64,000 nucleotides of DNA, from the NCBI RefSeq assembly GCF_004403185.1, contig NZ_SOHJ01000002.1, positions 124,001 through 188,000 of the forward strand, read 5' to 3'. Both the position numbers and the translations under genes were made by a program. The notes beneath the pieces were generated by a model that ran no database searches, was not told the DNA's origin, and saw nothing but the letters and a program-made list of their open reading frames with translations. This DNA comes from Cryobacterium suzukii. Lineage in GTDB: Bacteria; Actinomycetota; Actinomycetes; Actinomycetales; Microbacteriaceae. Every line of letters begins with the position of its first letter. Position 1 is the first letter of the stretch. Positions 42,979 through 51,087 of the stretch are shown here, piece by piece.

Positions 42979-44115
42979 CTAGCTGCCGAGCCCCTGCGCG
43001 AGTTCGTGGCTGAGCGCCGCAACGACCGCGGGCAGGCTGCCGTCGTTGGCGGCGGCCACGGCGAGCTGTCGTTGATAGCTGCCGCCCTCATCGATGATGC
43101 GGTGGAGGCCCTGCAGCTCCGGCAGGCAGCCGAGACGCTCGGCCACGGGGGAGAGAATCTCGATGAGGCGGCGCACGTCATCCGTTACGAGGCACTCGTT
43201 GCCGGCCGCATCCAGGATGATCTCGGCATCGAGTCCATAGCGGGCCGCTCGCCACTTGTTTTCGCGCACAAACCACGGTTGCATTCGCGGTACGTCTTCG
43301 CCCGCGTCGAGGCGGGTGGACATCCACTCGACCAGGCACTGGATGAACGCGGCGATTGCGCCAAGCTCGACGGTGGTCGAGACGCCGTCGCAGACCCGAA
43401 TTTCGATTGTGCCCCAGCGCGGTGACGGGCGAATGTCCCAGCGCACCTCTGTCACGTCGTCGATGATGCCGGTCACCGTCATGTCGTCGACGTAACGCTC
43501 CCAGGCGTCCCAGTCTGGCAGGTCCCACGGCAGGCCAGCGGTCGGCAGTTGCTGGAACATGAGCGAGCGGTTGCTCGCGTAGCCAGTATCGACACCGGCC
43601 CAGAACGGGCTCGAGGCACTCAGTGCTTGCAGGTGCGGAACATAGGTCAGCAGGCCGTTCATGATCGGAATGACCTTGGCCTTGTCTTCGATGCCCACGT
43701 GCACGTGGATGCCCCAGATCATCATGTTGCGACCCCACCACTGCGTGCGGTCGATGAGCTTGTGATAGCGCGCCTTGTCGGTGATGGTCTGGTCAAACCA
43801 CTGCGCAAACGGATGCGAGCCGCTGCAGATCACGTCAACCTCGCGTCCGTCCACGGCGCGACGCACCTCAGCGAGCTGGCCGGCAACATCCGCTACAGCG
43901 TGGCCGACGGTGTCGTGCACACCGGAAACCAGCTCGACCGTATTGAGCAGCAGCTCACCGGTGATCGTCGGGTGCGCCGAGCCGTCCGGGCCGCAGAGGG
44001 CGTCGAGTACCTCGTCGGCGATATTGACCAGATCGCCGGTATTGCGGTCGACGAGGGCGACCTCCCACTCGATGCCCACGGTGGAGCGGGCTGATCGGGC
44101 GAATTCGAGTGGCAC
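42979..44115 (-). CDS. Glutamate-cysteine ligase-like carboxylate-amine ligase (GCS2, YbdK type)
   Basis: A 378-residue ATP-dependent ligase of the GCS2 family. It has the N-terminal GIEWEVALVDRNTGDLV near 14-30, SGSHPFAQW near 102-110, MIWGIHVHVGI near 131-141, and the C-terminal LHRIIDEGGSYQRQLAVA. YbdK has weak glutamate-cysteine ligase activity in E. coli; actinobacterial homologues may act on other carboxylates, so the product is uncertain. The GTG start has AAGGAG five bases upstream. A partial second copy of its 3' end is at 40894-40976. Confidence 0.88.
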   Translation of the reverse strand: MPLEFARSARSTVGIEWEVALVDRNTGDLVNIADEVLDALCGPDGSAHPTITGELLLNTVELVSGVHDTVGHAVADVAGQLAEVRRAVDGREVDVICSGSHPFAQWFDQTITDKARYHKLIDRTQWWGRNMMIWGIHVHVGIEDKAKVIPIMNGLLTYVPHLQALSASSPFWAGVDTGYASNRSLMFQQLPTAGLPWDLPDWDAWERYVDDMTVTGIIDDVTEVRWDIRPSPRWGTIEIRVCDGVSTTVELGAIAAFIQCLVEWMSTRLDAGEDVPRMQPWFVRENKWRAARYGLDAEIILDAAGNECLVTDDVRRLIEILSPVAERLGCLPELQGLHRIIDEGGSYQRQLAVAAANDGSLPAVVAALSHELAQGLGS

Positions 44116-44160
44116 GGGCGCTCCTTGGGTGGGCTGATGAAAGCCGTTGAGGTTCGATTA

Positions 44161-44171
44161 TCACAATGTGA
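44161..44171. promoter_or_regulatory. Palindrome TCACAATGTGA between the GCS2 gene and rpsP
   Basis: A perfect inverted repeat of TCACA around one base, 46 bp upstream of the GCS2 start. It overlaps the probable GCS2 promoter region (GATAAT-like sequence on the minus strand). The half-site resembles CRP/FNR-type boxes, but the spacing does not match theirs. Confidence 0.3.
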
Positions 44172-44316
44172 GCAATCTCTGACACAATGATTAGTCGCGA
44201 TCCGTTGTGCCCGACCCTCTATCTCGGTGCAACGTGATCCTATAGAGCTTATGCCGAGTGTGCCCCCACGCTCACGGCCCAAGGTTCGCCAAACACCGAA
44301 TCAACACTGGAGAATT

Positions 44317-44721
44317 GTGGCTGTCAAAATCCGTCTGAAGCGCATGGGCAAGATCCGTGCACCGTACTACCGCATCGTCGTTGCCGACGCGCGCACCAAG
44401 CGCGACGGTCGTGTCATCGAAGAAATCGGCATCTACCACCCCACGGAGGAGCCCTCGGTCATCGAGGTCAAGTCCGAGCGTGCGCAGTACTGGCTCAGCG
44501 TCGGCGCTCAGCCGACCGAGCAGGTTGCCGCCCTCCTCAAGCTCACGGGCGACTGGGGCATCTTCAAGGGCGACAAGAACGCCAAGAGCACCGTCAAGGT
44601 GAAGGAACCGAAGGCCGCTTTCGTCGCTGACGAGAAGAAGAAGCCGGTTCTCAAGCCCAAGGCCGAGAAGCCGGTCGCCAAGGTAGAAGAGGTTGCTGCC
44701 GAAGCAACCGAAGAGGCGTAA
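44317..44721 (+). CDS. rpsP: 30S ribosomal protein S16
   Basis: A 134-residue ribosomal protein. The S16 core [20 protein letters not shown] begins right after the GTG start. A Lys/Ala/Glu-rich tail from about residue 95 is the usual actinobacterial extension. GTG 44317 is chosen because GGAGAA lies directly upstream and the family always starts here. A TATAGA element at 44241 may be its promoter. It begins the rpsP-khpA-rimM group. Confidence 0.96.
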   Translation: MAVKIRLKRMGKIRAPYYRIVVADARTKRDGRVIEEIGIYHPTEEPSVIEVKSERAQYWLSVGAQPTEQVAALLKLTGDWGIFKGDKNAKSTVKVKEPKAAFVADEKKKPVLKPKAEKPVAKVEEVAAEATEEA

Positions 44722-44724
44722 CTG

Positions 44725-44961
44725 TTGCTTGCTCCCGCGCTCGAACACCTCGTCAAGGGGATCGTTGATCACCCGGACGATGTGCACGTTGCAGAAAAGA
44801 ACTCGCCACGAGGCGAGGTACTCGAGGTTCGTGTGAACCCCGAGGACCTCGGCCGGGTCATTGGTCGTGCTGGTCGCACCGCCAAGGCTTTGCGCACCCT
44901 CGTTGCGGCTCTGGCCGATGGTCGACGCGTTCGCGTCGACGTCGTCGACACCGATTTCTAG
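44725..44961 (+). CDS. khpA: KH-domain RNA-binding protein KhpA
   Basis: A 78-residue RNA-binding protein with the type II KH GxxG loop GRAGRTAKALRTL near 48-60. It starts LAPALEHLVKGIVDHPDDV, as family members do, so the rare TTG start is accepted; it lies only 3 bp after the rpsP stop and is probably translated by coupling. KhpA acts with KhpB in small-RNA and cell-size regulation in Firmicutes. The place between rpsP and rimM is fixed in many bacteria. Confidence 0.93.
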   Translation: MLAPALEHLVKGIVDHPDDVHVAEKNSPRGEVLEVRVNPEDLGRVIGRAGRTAKALRTLVAALADGRRVRVDVVDTDF

Positions 44962-44965
44962 TTCA

Positions 44966-45619
44966 GTGAACGACACGACGGTGGACGATAGCGAGAAGGA
45001 CCGCACCCAGCAGTTACGGGTGGGGCGCCTGACCAAGGCTCACGGCCTCAAGGGAGCAATCAAGCTCGAACTGTTCACGGATGACCCGGGACGACGTTTC
45101 GTCCCGGGCGCCGTGTTCACCCTGCAGGTTCCGACCGGTTCGGCCTGGCACGGCAAGACGATCGAACTCGTCGAGCTGCGCTGGTACAACCAGCACGCGG
45201 TCGGTTTTTTCAAGGATGTTCCCGACCGTTCCACGGCGGAAACGCTCGCGAAGGCGATCCTCTGGATCGACGCGGACGTGGCCGAGCAGTCGGATGAAGA
45301 AGATGCCTGGTACGACCACCAGTTGGTCGGCCTCGCCGTCATGCGCGACGGGGTGCGCATCGGCACCATCGGTCGCCTCGAGCACATGCCAGCGCAAGAC
45401 TTGCTGATCGTGAAGACGCCGACCGGCGACGTTATGATCCCCTTCGTGAAGGCCATCGTGCCGAGCGTCGACGTGAAAAACGGCCTGGTCACGATCACGC
45501 CGCCGCCCGGCCTGCTCGAAGAACTTCCAGAGGACCCGGCCGACGCGCCGGAAGCGGACGCTGAGCCTGCTTCTGAAACGGATGCTGCGGCATCCGCTGC
45601 CCCGACCGACCGCCCCTAA
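44966..45619 (+). CDS. rimM: Ribosome maturation factor RimM
   Basis: Binds S19 and helps mature the 30S head. The 217-residue protein has the RimM N-terminal barrel RVGRLTKAHGLKGAIKLELF (about 16-35, 20 residues), and the PRC-barrel half from DAWYDHQLVGLAV to PFVKAIVPSVD. The Ala/Glu-rich tail after about 185 is not conserved. GTG 44966 is 4 bp after khpA. trmD would normally follow; here the nitrite block intervenes. Confidence 0.93.
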   Translation: MNDTTVDDSEKDRTQQLRVGRLTKAHGLKGAIKLELFTDDPGRRFVPGAVFTLQVPTGSAWHGKTIELVELRWYNQHAVGFFKDVPDRSTAETLAKAILWIDADVAEQSDEEDAWYDHQLVGLAVMRDGVRIGTIGRLEHMPAQDLLIVKTPTGDVMIPFVKAIVPSVDVKNGLVTITPPPGLLEELPEDPADAPEADAEPASETDAAASAAPTDRP

Positions 45620-45637
45620 CGCGCTCCATTCACGGCG

Positions 45638-45693
45638 CGCGGGACTTGCGCCGCTGCGCGGGACGCGAAACTCCCGCGTACTGGCGCAGCTCC
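45638..45693 (-). repeat. 56-bp hairpin repeat, copy C (inverted)
   Basis: The reverse complement of copy A at 4619: it starts CGCGGGACTTGCGCC, and its loop GCGAAA is the complement of TTTCGC. The stem has a few paired changes. It lies between the convergent rimM and HemD-like genes, as copy A does between ddl and DUF3515. Confidence 0.75.
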
Positions 45694-45717
45694 CGCGCCG
45701 CTGGTTACGCGGGAGCT
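45688..45717. terminator. Inverted repeat at the end of the HemD-regulator gene
   Basis: AGCTCCCGCG and CGCGGGAGCT form a perfect 10-bp stem around a ten-base loop. It overlaps the last bases of the minus-strand gene and the end of repeat copy C. There is no T tract, so the terminator role is inferred from position between convergent genes. Confidence 0.45.
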
Positions 45718-46948
45718 ACACGTTGAGTCGGTAGCCGCGCTTGACCACGGTCGCGACCAGCCCAGGCACGGCGAGCGTCTGCCGCAGCCGGCTGAGCGAG
45801 ACCTCCATGGCGTGATCGTCGGAGTCGCCGGCCAGTGCCAGGGTGAGATCGTCGCGGGAGACGACCGCGCCGCGCGCCCGAACGAGCGCCCGCATTATCG
45901 TCAGGGCCGTCGGTGGAAGCTGCACGCGCTCCTCGCCGACCTGCACGATCGAACCGCGCAGCTCCACGAGCCCGTTCTGCGTCTCGACCCGTTCGATCAT
46001 GTTCTGTTCCAGGTGTTCGCAGACCAGTCGAATCAGCGCGCCCATGCGAAACCGGGTCGGCTGAATCGGAGCAATTCCGGCCGCGACGAGCGGGGCACTC
46101 GTCACCGGCCCGACGGCGGCCGCGCATACTTCGGTTTGAAGCGCCGCGATCAGCTCGGAGTAGACATCCATTCCCTCGGCCGCGGTGAACAGGGCGTGCA
46201 CGGCCGGCGCGCTTGTGAAGGTCACACAGTCCAGCTGGCGGGAGCAGATAGCCTCGACGAGTTTATAGACGCGTTCGTCGCTGTCATCGACGGCGATCCA
46301 GCGATACGGCGCAACGACGAGCACACGCTCGTGCGCCGCGCGCAGCCGATCGAGTTGCACCTCGTCGGTGGCGCCATGAACCTGAATGCCGACGATAAGT
46401 CCCGGCGGATACTCGGCCAATACCTTATCGACGAGCGAGGCTGTGGTCTCCGAATCACTCATGCCAGAGTCGTTCAGCCCGGTGGCGCGAATGCCGCCGC
46501 GCGCTTTCGGCCCGCGCACCAAAATCGTGGTGTCGGCGAATGCATCGGTGAGTTCAGAGCCAATGCCGTCGGCCTCGGCTACTTCGAACCAGCGTCGCAC
46601 GCCGTAGCCGGTGGTTGCGAGCAGAATATCGGGTCGCGCGGCAATCAGGGTTCTAGTGTCCTCGAGCAGCGGACCGTCCTGCTGCGAGTGCGCAATGCGC
46701 AGCGTCGGCGCGTGCACAACGCGGGCGCCGCGCCGCTCGAAGGCGTCGATCAGGTCGCTCGATCGGCGATCGCTCGTCACCCCGATGCGAAAACCCTCGA
46801 GCTGGTTCGGCTGCAGAAAAGGGGCCGCCACGTCGATCGATTCGGTCGCTCCCGGCAGATGCGCGTGGTGAGCGTGTGAATCCGGTGCAGCGGATGCCCC
46901 AGCGCCCGCCCCCGAGACAACTCGTCCCTGCTCGTTCGCCCCGGTCAT
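45716..46948 (-). CDS. HemD-like domain fused to winged-helix DNA-binding domain (NnaR-type regulator)
   Basis: A 410-residue protein. After about 50 disordered residues comes a uroporphyrinogen-III synthase-like domain (about 52-290; motifs VTSDRRSSDLIDAFERRGA and CVTFTSAPAV). Then an OmpR-type winged helix (about 315-410) ends VKRGYRLNV. Proteins of this layout regulate nitrite assimilation in mycobacteria and Streptomyces (NnaR group). Here it is the third gene of nirB-cobA-hemD, so a regulatory role fits better than, or beside, haem synthesis. The ATG shares one base with the cobA stop. Confidence 0.85.
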   Translation of the reverse strand: MTGANEQGRVVSGAGAGASAAPDSHAHHAHLPGATESIDVAAPFLQPNQLEGFRIGVTSDRRSSDLIDAFERRGARVVHAPTLRIAHSQQDGPLLEDTRTLIAARPDILLATTGYGVRRWFEVAEADGIGSELTDAFADTTILVRGPKARGGIRATGLNDSGMSDSETTASLVDKVLAEYPPGLIVGIQVHGATDEVQLDRLRAAHERVLVVAPYRWIAVDDSDERVYKLVEAICSRQLDCVTFTSAPAVHALFTAAEGMDVYSELIAALQTEVCAAAVGPVTSAPLVAAGIAPIQPTRFRMGALIRLVCEHLEQNMIERVETQNGLVELRGSIVQVGEERVQLPPTALTIMRALVRARGAVVSRDDLTLALAGDSDDHAMEVSLSRLRQTLAVPGLVATVVKRGYRLNV

Positions 46949-47757
46949 CAGTCAGCCACCGCGAACTCGGCCGCGCGGGCCACGAGGTCTTCGGCGGCGG
47001 CATCACCGCGGAAAGCGAGGCGAACGACCTCGCCGATGACCAGCACGGCCGGGCTGCGCACGCCCGCCGTGGCGGCATCGGCCAACACGCTCGACAGCGT
47101 ACTCACTGTCGTTCGCTGGGTGGCACTGAACCCGCGTTCAATGATGGCGACGGGCATGTGCGCGGGCATACCGTGGCGCAGCAGGCCCTGGCTCAGGGTT
47201 GGCAGGGTGCCAACGCCCATCAACACGACGACGGTACTTCCAAGCAGCGTGAGTCCTGCGAGTTCGTTGTCAGTGAGTGGCGCGTGGCCGCTGATCACGG
47301 TGAACGCGTGGCTGATACCGCGGTGCGTCAGCGGGATTCCCGCCGCCGCCGGCACAGCGATCGCACTCGTGACACCGGAAATGACCGTGACGGCAATGCC
47401 GTTGCGGTGGCAGGCAATCACTTCCTCGCTTCCGCGCCCGAACACATAGGGATCGCCGCCCTTGAGCCGCACCACGCGTTTGCCCGCGAGGGCATGCTCG
47501 ACCATCAGCTCTTCGATCCCGGCCTGCGAGACCGGATGGCTGCCGGCGCGCTTGCCGACGTCGACGAGGGTTGCGCCGGGGGCGAGCAGGGCGAGTTCGT
47601 CGTTGGGGGCGAGACGGTCGAACAACACGACATCCGCTTGGTGCAAAGCGGTGACGGCGGCGACGGTCAGCAGCTCGGCGGCGCCGGGGCCGCCGCCGAC
47701 CAGGGTGACCGACCCGGCGCTGACTGACCCAGTCGTACCGGAATTCTGGGTTGTCAT
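46948..47757 (-). CDS. cobA: Uroporphyrinogen-III C-methyltransferase (SUMT)
   Basis: Methylates uroporphyrinogen III twice with SAM to precorrin-2, the entry to siroheme. The 269-residue protein has VTLVGGGPGAAELLT near 18-32, the LKGGDPYVFGRGSEE motif near 103-117, and TPVxS-like later segments. There is no fused CysG dehydrogenase/ferrochelatase half. The ATG is 4 bp after nirB; an upstream in-frame ATG would overlap nirB and is less likely. Siroheme made here would serve NirB and also sulfite reductase. Confidence 0.93.
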   Translation of the reverse strand: MTTQNSGTTGSVSAGSVTLVGGGPGAAELLTVAAVTALHQADVVLFDRLAPNDELALLAPGATLVDVGKRAGSHPVSQAGIEELMVEHALAGKRVVRLKGGDPYVFGRGSEEVIACHRNGIAVTVISGVTSAIAVPAAAGIPLTHRGISHAFTVISGHAPLTDNELAGLTLLGSTVVVLMGVGTLPTLSQGLLRHGMPAHMPVAIIERGFSATQRTTVSTLSSVLADAATAGVRSPAVLVIGEVVRLAFRGDAAAEDLVARAAEFAVAD

Positions 47758-47761
47758 TTTC

Positions 47762-50458
47762 TTACTCTTTTCGAACGGGAATGCGGCTTCCACTTAGTTG
47801 AACAGTACTCGACGAGGCCCGTTCGGCCGGGGTAGCGGGCCGGATTTGGTCACGCTCCGTAACGAGCGCGATGCTCGGGTCGGGTTCGGTCGGCGCGTTC
47901 ACGAAGGAGCGGAAGCGGCGTAGACGCTCCGGGTCGGCGAGCGTAGCCGCCCACTCGTCTTCATAGTTGTCGACGTGGGCGAGCATGGCCTGCTCGAGCT
48001 CCTCGGCCAGTCCAAGCGAGTCGTTGATGACGACCTCGCGCACATGCTCGAGGCCGCCCTCCAGGTCTTCCATCCAGCGCGCCGTGCGCTGCATCCGATC
48101 GGCCGTGCGAATGTAGTACATCAAGTAGCGGTCGATGTACTTGATCAGGGTTTCCTCGTCGAGGTCGGTCGCCAACAGCTGCCCGTGCGCGGGTTGAAAA
48201 CCACCGTTGCCGCCAACGTACATGGTCCACCCGTTGTCGCTGGCGATGATGCCCACGTCTTTGGCGCGTGCTTCGGCGCACTCCCTGGCGCAGCCCGACA
48301 CCCCGAACTTGAACTTGTGCGGGGCGCGCAGGCCGCGATAGCGAAGTTCCAGCCGAATAGCGAGGCCAACGGCATCCTGCACCCCAAAGCGGCACCAGGT
48401 CGAACCGATGCAGGACTTCACGTTGCGCAGCGCCTTGCCGTAGGCCTGTCCGGACTCGAAGCCGGCGTCGACCAGGATGCGCCAGATGTCGGGCAGCTGC
48501 TCCAGCCGGGCGCCGAACAGGTCGATCCGCTGTCCGCCGGTGATCTTGGTATAGAGGTCGAAGTCGAGCGCGACCTGCGCGATGACGGCGAGTTTGGTCG
48601 GCGTGATCTCACCGCCCGGAATGCGCGGAACCACCGAGTAGGTGCCGTCCTTCTGCATATTGGCCATGGCACGGTCGTTGGTGTCCTGCAGGGTGCCGCG
48701 GCCGGCATCCAGAATATAGGTGGTGTTCTGGCTGGCCAGGATCGAGCCGACGGCGGGCTTGCAGACATCGCAGCCGCGGCCGGTGCCGAAGCGGGAGAAG
48801 ATCTCATCGCTCGACACGAGCCCGAGCACCCGCACAGAATCGAACAGCTCCTGGCGGCTCAGCTCGAAGTGCTCGCACAGGGCGTGCGAGATTGTTTGAC
48901 CGGATGCCGTCAGCTCGGCCTCAAGGATCTTCTTGACCAACGGCACGCACGAACCGCACTGGGTGCCGGCCCGCGTGCAGACCTTGAGCGCCCCGAGTTC
49001 GGTGCAGGCATCGGTGTGCTCGTCGCCGAGCACGGCGCTTCGTACGGCGCCGGCCGAGACCATGTTGCAGGAGCAGACCAGGGCATCGTCGGGCAGTTCG
49101 TCGCCGCCCGGGGCCTCCGCACCGGCCGCGGAGAGGTATGCGGCGGGCTCAATATTGAGTTGGCGGCCGACCATCGGCCGCAGAGTCGAATAGGGCGTGG
49201 CGTCGCCGACAAAGATGCCGCCGAGCAGGGTTTTGGCGTCGTCGGTCATGACGAGCTTCTGGTACAGCCCGCGGGCCGGGTCGGCGTAGACGATTTCGAG
49301 TGAGCCCGGCGTGCTGGCGAGGGCGTCACCGAAGCTGGCGACGTCGACACCGGAGAGTTTGAGTTTGGTGGCATCGTCGACGCTCGTGAATTCGGCGTTG
49401 CCGCCGAGCAGACGGTCGGCGACAACCTCGGCCATGGCGTTGGCCGGTGCGACGAGACCGACACAGCGCTCCTTCCAGCTGGCGACCTCGCCGATCGCCC
49501 AGATGCTGGGGTCGCTCGTTCGGCAGTCGTTGCCGATCGTGATGCCGCCGCGCACGCCAACGGCCAGTCCGGCGGCGCGGGCCAGCTCGTCGCGCGGCGA
49601 GATGCCGATCGCGTAGACGACTATATCGGCGGCGATCTCGCGGCCGTTGCCGAGCTGAAGGCCGGTCACCGCGTTGTCGTCGTCGCGGAGGATGGTTCGG
49701 GCCCTGGTGCCGAGGTGTAGCTCGATGCCCTGAGCGACGATGATCCGACCGAGGGCCTGTCCACCGCCCTCGTCGAGCTGGGCCGACATGAGCCAGCCGC
49801 CGGAATGTACGATGGCGGATTCAGCGCCGAGCTTGTGCAGTCCGCCGGCCGCTTCGAGGCCGAGCAGACCGCCGCCGGCTACGACGACTTTGGGGGTGCG
49901 GCCGAGGGAGGCGGTGAGGGCGGCGAGCTCGTCGACGAGGGCGTCGACGTCGTCGAGGGTGCGGTAGACCCGAATGTGTTCGCGACCCGGCATCTGGGGG
50001 ACCGGAGCACTGGATCCGGTGGCGAGCACGAGGTCGTCGTAGTCGAGCACGGCCCCGGTTGACGTAGTGACGGTGTGTGCGAGCGGATCAATGCTGGTGG
50101 CCCGCTCGTTGATGCGCAGCGCGACGCGCTCACTGTCCCATGGTGCCGTGGGCTCGAGAGTGAGGTCGAACTTTCCGGCCAGGCGCTGGCTCAGCGCCAC
50201 CCGATCGTAGGGCCGGTGGTTCTCCTCGGCTAGCACGACGATCGAGAGGGCGTGCTCGGTATCGCGGGAGTGCAGGGCATCGGTGAGGCGGTGTGCGGCG
50301 GGGCCGCCACCGATCACGATGACGCGGCGCGGTGTGTCTGGGTGGGTGCTGGCGGCATCCGCTGGTCTCACTGTTGTGACGGCGTGCGTCGCGTCCATAG
50401 CGGATGCTGTGGCGGCTGGGGCAGAATACGCGGAGGCGGTTTCACGAGAAGCTGGCAT
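47762..50458 (-). CDS. nirB: Assimilatory nitrite reductase large subunit NirB
   Basis: Reduces nitrite to ammonium with NAD(P)H. The 898-residue protein has an FAD/NAD domain (GGGPAAHRL near the N-terminus, VVAGGGLLGLEAAGGL later), a BFD-like 2Fe-2S domain (CSCNMV...CGSC, about 465-520), a second cysteine pair GRGCDVCKP, and a siroheme domain with cluster ligands in CIGSTWCRFG (near 680) and GCARECAEA (near 720). ATG 50458 is favoured because GAAAGG is then 6 nt away; ATG 50464 directly abuts it. nirD lies on the opposite strand, which is unusual. Confidence 0.94.
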   Translation of the reverse strand: MPASRETASAYSAPAATASAMDATHAVTTVRPADAASTHPDTPRRVIVIGGGPAAHRLTDALHSRDTEHALSIVVLAEENHRPYDRVALSQRLAGKFDLTLEPTAPWDSERVALRINERATSIDPLAHTVTTSTGAVLDYDDLVLATGSSAPVPQMPGREHIRVYRTLDDVDALVDELAALTASLGRTPKVVVAGGGLLGLEAAGGLHKLGAESAIVHSGGWLMSAQLDEGGGQALGRIIVAQGIELHLGTRARTILRDDDNAVTGLQLGNGREIAADIVVYAIGISPRDELARAAGLAVGVRGGITIGNDCRTSDPSIWAIGEVASWKERCVGLVAPANAMAEVVADRLLGGNAEFTSVDDATKLKLSGVDVASFGDALASTPGSLEIVYADPARGLYQKLVMTDDAKTLLGGIFVGDATPYSTLRPMVGRQLNIEPAAYLSAAGAEAPGGDELPDDALVCSCNMVSAGAVRSAVLGDEHTDACTELGALKVCTRAGTQCGSCVPLVKKILEAELTASGQTISHALCEHFELSRQELFDSVRVLGLVSSDEIFSRFGTGRGCDVCKPAVGSILASQNTTYILDAGRGTLQDTNDRAMANMQKDGTYSVVPRIPGGEITPTKLAVIAQVALDFDLYTKITGGQRIDLFGARLEQLPDIWRILVDAGFESGQAYGKALRNVKSCIGSTWCRFGVQDAVGLAIRLELRYRGLRAPHKFKFGVSGCARECAEARAKDVGIIASDNGWTMYVGGNGGFQPAHGQLLATDLDEETLIKYIDRYLMYYIRTADRMQRTARWMEDLEGGLEHVREVVINDSLGLAEELEQAMLAHVDNYEDEWAATLADPERLRRFRSFVNAPTEPDPSIALVTERDQIRPATPAERASSSTVQLSGSRIPVRKE

Positions 50459-50578
50459 CAGCATCCTTTCAAAGCGGGGCAATTGTGAGCGTAGTTCGGG
50501 GCAGTTTCCCGCTCGTGTCGCTCCTGTGTCCCGGACTGGTCGAAAGCCCCACAGCGGAGCGCACGCACTGTGAGGCGG

Positions 50579-50596
50579 GTTTCACTCGGGGGAAAC
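50579..50596. promoter_or_regulatory. Imperfect GlnR-like inverted repeat in the nirB-nirD gap
   Basis: GTTTC and GAAAC face each other across eight bases in the 230-bp divergent gap. Actinobacterial GlnR boxes use a GAAAC half-site with six-base spacing, so this is only a weak candidate for nitrogen control of nirB and nirD. The HemD-winged-helix regulator is another possible binder. Confidence 0.25.
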
Positions 50597-50688
50597 ATGG
50601 CGGGCGATTGGTCGAAATATGGCACGCCTACCGTGGGACCGACGCACAAACGCGACGACGCCTAAACCACACCCCCTGGGAGCGCACG

Positions 50689-51087
50689 ATGACGATGACA
50701 CTGGCCGACACCCGCCTGACCGCTGCAGCCACCCGCCCCGCCCTGATCTGGGAGCGCGCCTGTGCCGTGGCCGATCTGGAACCCAGCTGGGGCGAAGCCG
50801 CCCTCATTCGCATGAAGCAGATCGCACTGTTCCTGCTCTCGCCGACCGAAATCTACGCCGTCGATCACCGTGACCCGCACACCGAGGCCAACGTCATGGC
50901 CCGCGGCATCGTCGGTTCCAAGGGTGACCGCCCGACCATCGCCTCACCGTTGCACAAAGAGGTCTACGACCTCGGCACCGGGGAATGCTTCACCAACCCG
51001 ACGCTCGTGCTGAATACCTACGAAACCCGCGTTGTCGGCGGCTACATCGAGGTTGCGGTCGAGTCTGGGCTGCTCGAGGCGGCATGA
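50689..51087 (+). CDS. nirD: Nitrite reductase small subunit NirD
   Basis: A 132-residue Rieske-fold protein, the small partner of NirB. It has the NirD features RMKQIALFLLSPTEIYAVDH and PLHKEVYDLGTGECF. It lacks the Cys-His ligands of true Rieske proteins, as is normal for NirD. ATG 50689 has GGGAG about 8 nt upstream; a second ATG two codons later is equally possible. It diverges from nirB and overlaps sirB by 4 bp. Confidence 0.9.
   Translation: MTMTLADTRLTAAATRPALIWERACAVADLEPSWGEAALIRMKQIALFLLSPTEIYAVDHRDPHTEANVMARGIVGSKGDRPTIASPLHKEVYDLGTGECFTNPTLVLNTYETRVVGGYIEVAVESGLLEAA

Noticed and set aside
44725-44961. A later ATG or GTG start for khpA
   Set aside because: Later starts remove the conserved N-terminal strand; the TTG fits the family start and the 3-bp coupling to rpsP.
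45716-46948. A plain uroporphyrinogen-III synthase
   Set aside because: The C-terminal 95 residues form an OmpR-type winged helix, and the gene is in a nitrite operon, so a plain enzyme call would miss its likely role.
50689-51087. NirD as a true Rieske iron-sulfur protein
   Set aside because: The two Cys-His ligand pairs are absent. NirD proteins share the fold without the cluster.
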